64,000 nucleotides of DNA, from assembly GCA_943369485.1 (NCBI GenBank), contig CALRNH020000001.1:62001-126000 (forward strand), written 5' to 3'. The notes beneath the pieces are model-generated. The model saw nothing but the letters and a program-made list of their open reading frames with translations. It made no database searches and was not told where the DNA came from. Positions 63,137 to 64,000 of the stretch are shown here, in pieces. Source of the stretch: ATX-6F1 sp943369485 (GTDB lineage: Bacteria > Cyanobacteriota > Cyanobacteriia > PCC-6307 > Cyanobiaceae). Each line of letters begins with the position of its first letter. Position 1 is the first letter of the stretch. The translations under genes were made by a program, and so were the position numbers.

Positions 63137-63631
63137 TCAGTTGGGGGTCTGAAGGCTCTTGATCAGGAAGTCGAAATAGGGGCCTGCCAGTTCGGCTTCG
63201 TCAGTGGAGAGCAGCACGAGGGCTGCCTCCTTGAGGGCGCGCATCGATTCGACCATGCCAGGGAGGGGCACCCCCAGGCTGTTGTACATCTCGCGGGCCC
63301 CTTCGACACCGATCTTCTGGATCAGCTCAGTGCTGCCGGCCAGAACCCCATAGGTGACGAGACGGAGGTACCAGCTGAAGTCACGCAGGCACTGGGCCCT
63401 TTGTTTCTGTCCGTAGGCGTTGCCACCCGGTGCCACGTAGTCAGGTTTGCGGGCAAACAGCTGGCGGGCGGCTTCGTCGACGATCTTCTTTTCGTTGTCC
63501 GTGAGGGCTCTCACCACCTGCAGGCGGGTCGATCCGCCGGAGAGAAAGTCAACAATCGAGCGCAGTTCGCCGCCACTGGGGTACCGCAACTGGTCGTCTG
63601 CTTGGAGGATCAGATCCCGAACGACGCTCAT
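63137..63631 (-). CDS. apcD: Allophycocyanin alpha-B subunit
   Basis: A 164-residue phycobiliprotein of the phycobilisome core, a terminal energy emitter that favours transfer to photosystem I. MSVVRDLILQADDQLRYPSG, ENEKKIVDEAA-like DNEKKIVDEAARQLF, APGGNAYGQKQRAQCLRDFS (chromophore Cys) and YLRLVTYGVLAGSTELIQKI follow ApcD closely and differ from ApcA and ApcF. It is monocistronic here and is divergent from the methyltransferase gene. Confidence 0.93.
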   Translation of the reverse strand: MSVVRDLILQADDQLRYPSGGELRSIVDFLSGGSTRLQVVRALTDNEKKIVDEAARQLFARKPDYVAPGGNAYGQKQRAQCLRDFSWYLRLVTYGVLAGSTELIQKIGVEGAREMYNSLGVPLPGMVESMRALKEAALVLLSTDEAELAGPYFDFLIKSLQTPN

Positions 63632-63786
63632 CTACGGCACCATGCGCCTTGGAACTTTATCCAGAGGCACCCGCGCCTGAGAGGGTTGGCGGATGAGGTG
63701 TAACGCCCCTTCGCATCCCATCGGCCTCTGGGACCGCCTGCGTCACCGATAGGGTCGAGGGACGAGAGCGCGGCTCAGACCCTCGA

Positions 63787-64000
63787 TGGATCCCCAAGCC
63801 CCCAGCCCCGGAACGCGCCTCACCGTGAGGATCACTGGTCTCAATCATCAGGGTCAGGGTGTCGGCCGCAGCGCTGATCAGGTGGTGTTCGTCGATGGGG
63901 CCCTTCCCGGTGAAACCGTCGATGTGATCGTGCGCCATCGCGCCAAGCGCCATCTGCTGGCGGAACACCGCTCCACGCTCCTGCTCAGCCCCGATCGGCG
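63787..64000 (+). CDS. rlmD: 23S rRNA (uracil-5-)-methyltransferase RlmD/RumA family, N-terminal part
   Basis: The frame is open from an ATG at 63787 to the window end (71 codons). MDPQAPSPGTRLTVRITGLN, then GQGVGRSADQVVFVDGALPG and ETVDVIVRHRAKRHLLAE form a TRAM domain, the usual N-terminal RNA-binding domain of RumA/TrmA-type uracil methyltransferases. The catalytic domain with its Fe-S cysteines is beyond the window, so the exact specificity is not proven. Confidence 0.8.

Overview
The window is high-GC DNA from a picocyanobacterium of the Synechococcus/Cyanobium type. The strongest evidence is an allophycocyanin alpha-B gene (apcD) near the right end. Cyanobacterial families of little-studied function support this: Ycf35/DUF1257, DUF3110, DUF1995, DUF4330, DUF2811, DUF3370, a cyanobacterial-type Hfq, HemJ and a SigF-like sigma factor. 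Several copies of the cyanobacterial HIP1 octamer GCGATCGC (for example at 7347, 20715, 25434, 28649 and 54744) agree with it. I see no rRNA, CRISPR array, intact insertion sequence, prophage or plasmid module. The layout is compact core genome, with many genes overlapping by 1-20 bases.

Left part (1-9.7 kb, mostly minus strand): a truncated MscS-type channel, a Tat-exported acid-phosphatase-like enzyme, a membrane protein with two RCK (TrkA-N) domains, a peroxiredoxin, rpmB, htpG, a 4Fe-4S ferredoxin, hisZ, an inositol-monophosphatase-family enzyme and a 2Fe-2S ferredoxin. A plus-strand tRNA-Ser(GGA) with its own terminator follows. From 9.9 to 12.7 kb lies the phosphate transporter pstC-pstA-pstB, with no pstS beside it and a candidate Pho box upstream. 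Divergent from it runs dnaK - dnaJ - DUF3110 - murQ.

Middle part (17-44 kb): mtnP, a cyclophilin, ribBA (which seems to lack a normal start codon), argC, purN, ycf35, an M61 peptidase plus an amidase, a lysozyme-like exported protein, pgi - frmA, leuS, hfq, an extended dapF coupled to a cysteine desulfurase, DUF1995, DUF4330, dacB, a coiled-coil protein with coaD, a flavin reductase-like protein with uvrC, gor, and DUF2811 - hemJ - PHP.

Right part (44-64 kb): cobN faces away from ilvE - metH, so a cobaltochelatase homologue sits near a B12-dependent methionine synthase. Then come small conserved proteins, DUF2237, gpsA - spoIID-like - Ap4A phosphorylase, a sigma factor whose 3' end overlaps an antiparallel 57-residue gene, a DUF3370 exported protein, and a protein with an N-terminal ribbon-helix-helix and a C-terminal J-domain. 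A 2.1 kb stretch of lower GC without a recognisable gene follows. It carries two adjacent perfect hairpins and is the least explained part of the window. apcD and the start of an RlmD-type rRNA methyltransferase close the window.

The best candidates for something undescribed are the RHH/J-domain protein with its gene-poor neighbour, the small antiparallel gene, the dapF extension and the ribBA start.
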